A stretch of DNA of 5,626 bases from Arthrobacter sp. (GTDB taxonomy: Bacteria; Actinomycetota; Actinomycetes; Actinomycetales; Micrococcaceae): the NCBI GenBank assembly GCA_030146405.1, contig JASLBS010000174.1, positions 1 to 5,626 of the forward strand. Reading direction: 5' to 3'. The translations under genes were made by a program, and so were the position numbers. Shown here piece after piece: positions 4,905-5,626 of the stretch; the first letter of the stretch is position 1; every line of letters starts with the position of its first letter. The notes beneath the pieces were generated by a model. That model did not search any database, had not been told where the DNA came from, and saw only the letters and a program-made list of their open reading frames with translations.

Positions 4905-5626
4905 ATGAGCTCAGGAGATGCAGGGCAGACGTCGGAAGCCGAACCGGTCGCGAACGACGCCGCGGCTTCCGTTGTCGTCGGTGACCTGAGCGAGGGTCAG
5001 CTCCTCGCCAGGATCTTCCCCCTGCTCGGTCCGGCCGAGGGCGCACTGGTGGGACCGGGGGACGATGCGGCCGTCCTGCGCTCCGACGACGGTCCCACCG
5101 TGATCTCCATGGACACACTCGTGGAGGACCACGACTTCCGCCTCCTCCGTCCCAACGGCTTCCGCACCACGGGCTACGACGTCGGCTGGAAGTCCGCGGC
5201 GCAGAACCTGAGCGACATCAATGCGATGGGTGGGCGCGCCACGGCACTGGTGGTCAGTCTCACCCTGCCGCCACGCACTCCGGTGGCCTGGGTCGAGGAC
5301 TGCGCCCGCGGTCTCGCAGCGGCCATCCGGGAACTCGGCGCCCGAGGCTGCTCCGTGGTCGGTGGTGACCTGGGCGCGGGAGCGCAGCTCGTGGTGACGG
5401 CAGCCGTCACCGGGGTGCTCACCGCCGCACCGGTGCTGCGGTCCGGTGCAGCTCCCCGGCACATCCTCGCCGTCGCGGGTTCCCTCGGGCGCGCGGCCGC
5501 GGGACTGGCGCTCCTGGAGGACGGCCGGCCGCTGGGTGACTTCGGCTCGTCCTGGGAGGGACTCGTCGCCGACCAGCTCCGGCCCACCCCGCCCCTGCAG
5601 GCAGGTCCGGCGGCCGCAGCCGCTGG
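4905..5626 (+). CDS. thiL: Thiamine-monophosphate kinase (3'-truncated by window edge)
   Basis: ThiL phosphorylates thiamine monophosphate with ATP to give the coenzyme thiamine diphosphate, the last step of thiamine biosynthesis, in the cytoplasm. The 240 complete codons visible run past the window end without a stop; the family is usually about 310-340 residues. Diagnostic motifs in order are LLARIFPLLG (33-42), the Mg-nucleotide motif GPGDDAAVL (50-58), SMDTLVEDHDF (68-78), WKSAAQNLSDINAMGG (95-110) and VVGGD (151-155), all as in the AIR synthase-like ATP-binding domain. The first 25 or so residues, before VGDLSEGQ, are a low-complexity extension. The start is ATG 4905; an in-frame GTG at 4896 lies inside the palindrome and the -10 box and is less likely. 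There is no sign of co-transcription with rmlCD, from which a strong hairpin separates it. I see no thiamine riboswitch in the 55-bp gap. Confidence 0.95.
   Translation, partial: MSSGDAGQTSEAEPVANDAAASVVVGDLSEGQLLARIFPLLGPAEGALVGPGDDAAVLRSDDGPTVISMDTLVEDHDFRLLRPNGFRTTGYDVGWKSAAQNLSDINAMGGRATALVVSLTLPPRTPVAWVEDCARGLAAAIRELGARGCSVVGGDLGAGAQLVVTAAVTGVLTAAPVLRSGAAPRHILAVAGSLGRAAAGLALLEDGRPLGDFGSSWEGLVADQLRPTPPLQAGPAAAAA

Overview
The window is GC-rich DNA with dense genes, almost no A/T-rich intergenic space and strong G/C bias at third codon positions. Together with the gene content (a DUF3515 lipoprotein, a fused RmlC-RmlD enzyme, TANNNT-type -10 boxes directly in front of start codons), this points to a chromosomal segment of a high-GC actinobacterium. 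I infer order Micrococcales, probably an Arthrobacter-like Micrococcaceae, from protein resemblance recalled from memory; no search was run.

Layout. (1) The left part is read on the minus strand: a DUF3515 lipoprotein gene (1350-862), followed 31 nt later by an SMP-30/gluconolactonase-family gene (830 to beyond base 1, C-terminus cut off). (2) A 190-bp divergent intergenic region (1351-1540) separates these from a plus-strand gene (1541-2332) for a secreted, C-terminally membrane-anchored protein. It carries four octapeptide repeats and a long Pro/Thr/Ala/Glu-rich stalk, and its gene ends at a hairpin (2346-2385). (3) The plus-strand rml pair follows: rmlB (2426-3424, or from 2417) and, 3 nt later, a 473-residue fusion of RmlC and RmlD (3428-4849). 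Together they would convert dTDP-glucose to dTDP-L-rhamnose; the first enzyme of the pathway, RmlA, is not encoded here. A strong 16-bp hairpin overlaps the fusion gene's stop codon. (4) thiL, thiamine-monophosphate kinase, starts at 4905 and runs off the right edge.

How the genes relate. rmlB and rmlCD form a clear two-gene operon for an activated sugar used in cell-envelope glycans. The preceding surface protein could belong to the same envelope theme, but its gene appears to end at its own terminator. From memory, DUF3515 and thiL are close, divergent neighbours in many actinobacteria, so the surface-protein/rml block looks like an insertion into a conserved housekeeping neighbourhood.

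Most notable is the regulatory layout: three of the five gene starts (DUF3515, rmlB, thiL) have a TANNNT box ending 6 or 7 nt before the start codon and no usable Shine-Dalgarno sequence, the expected arrangement for leaderless mRNAs. In two of these the box overlaps a perfect palindrome. I see no CRISPR, tRNA, rRNA, insertion sequence or phage signature, and no convincing evidence for a wholly new multi-gene system.
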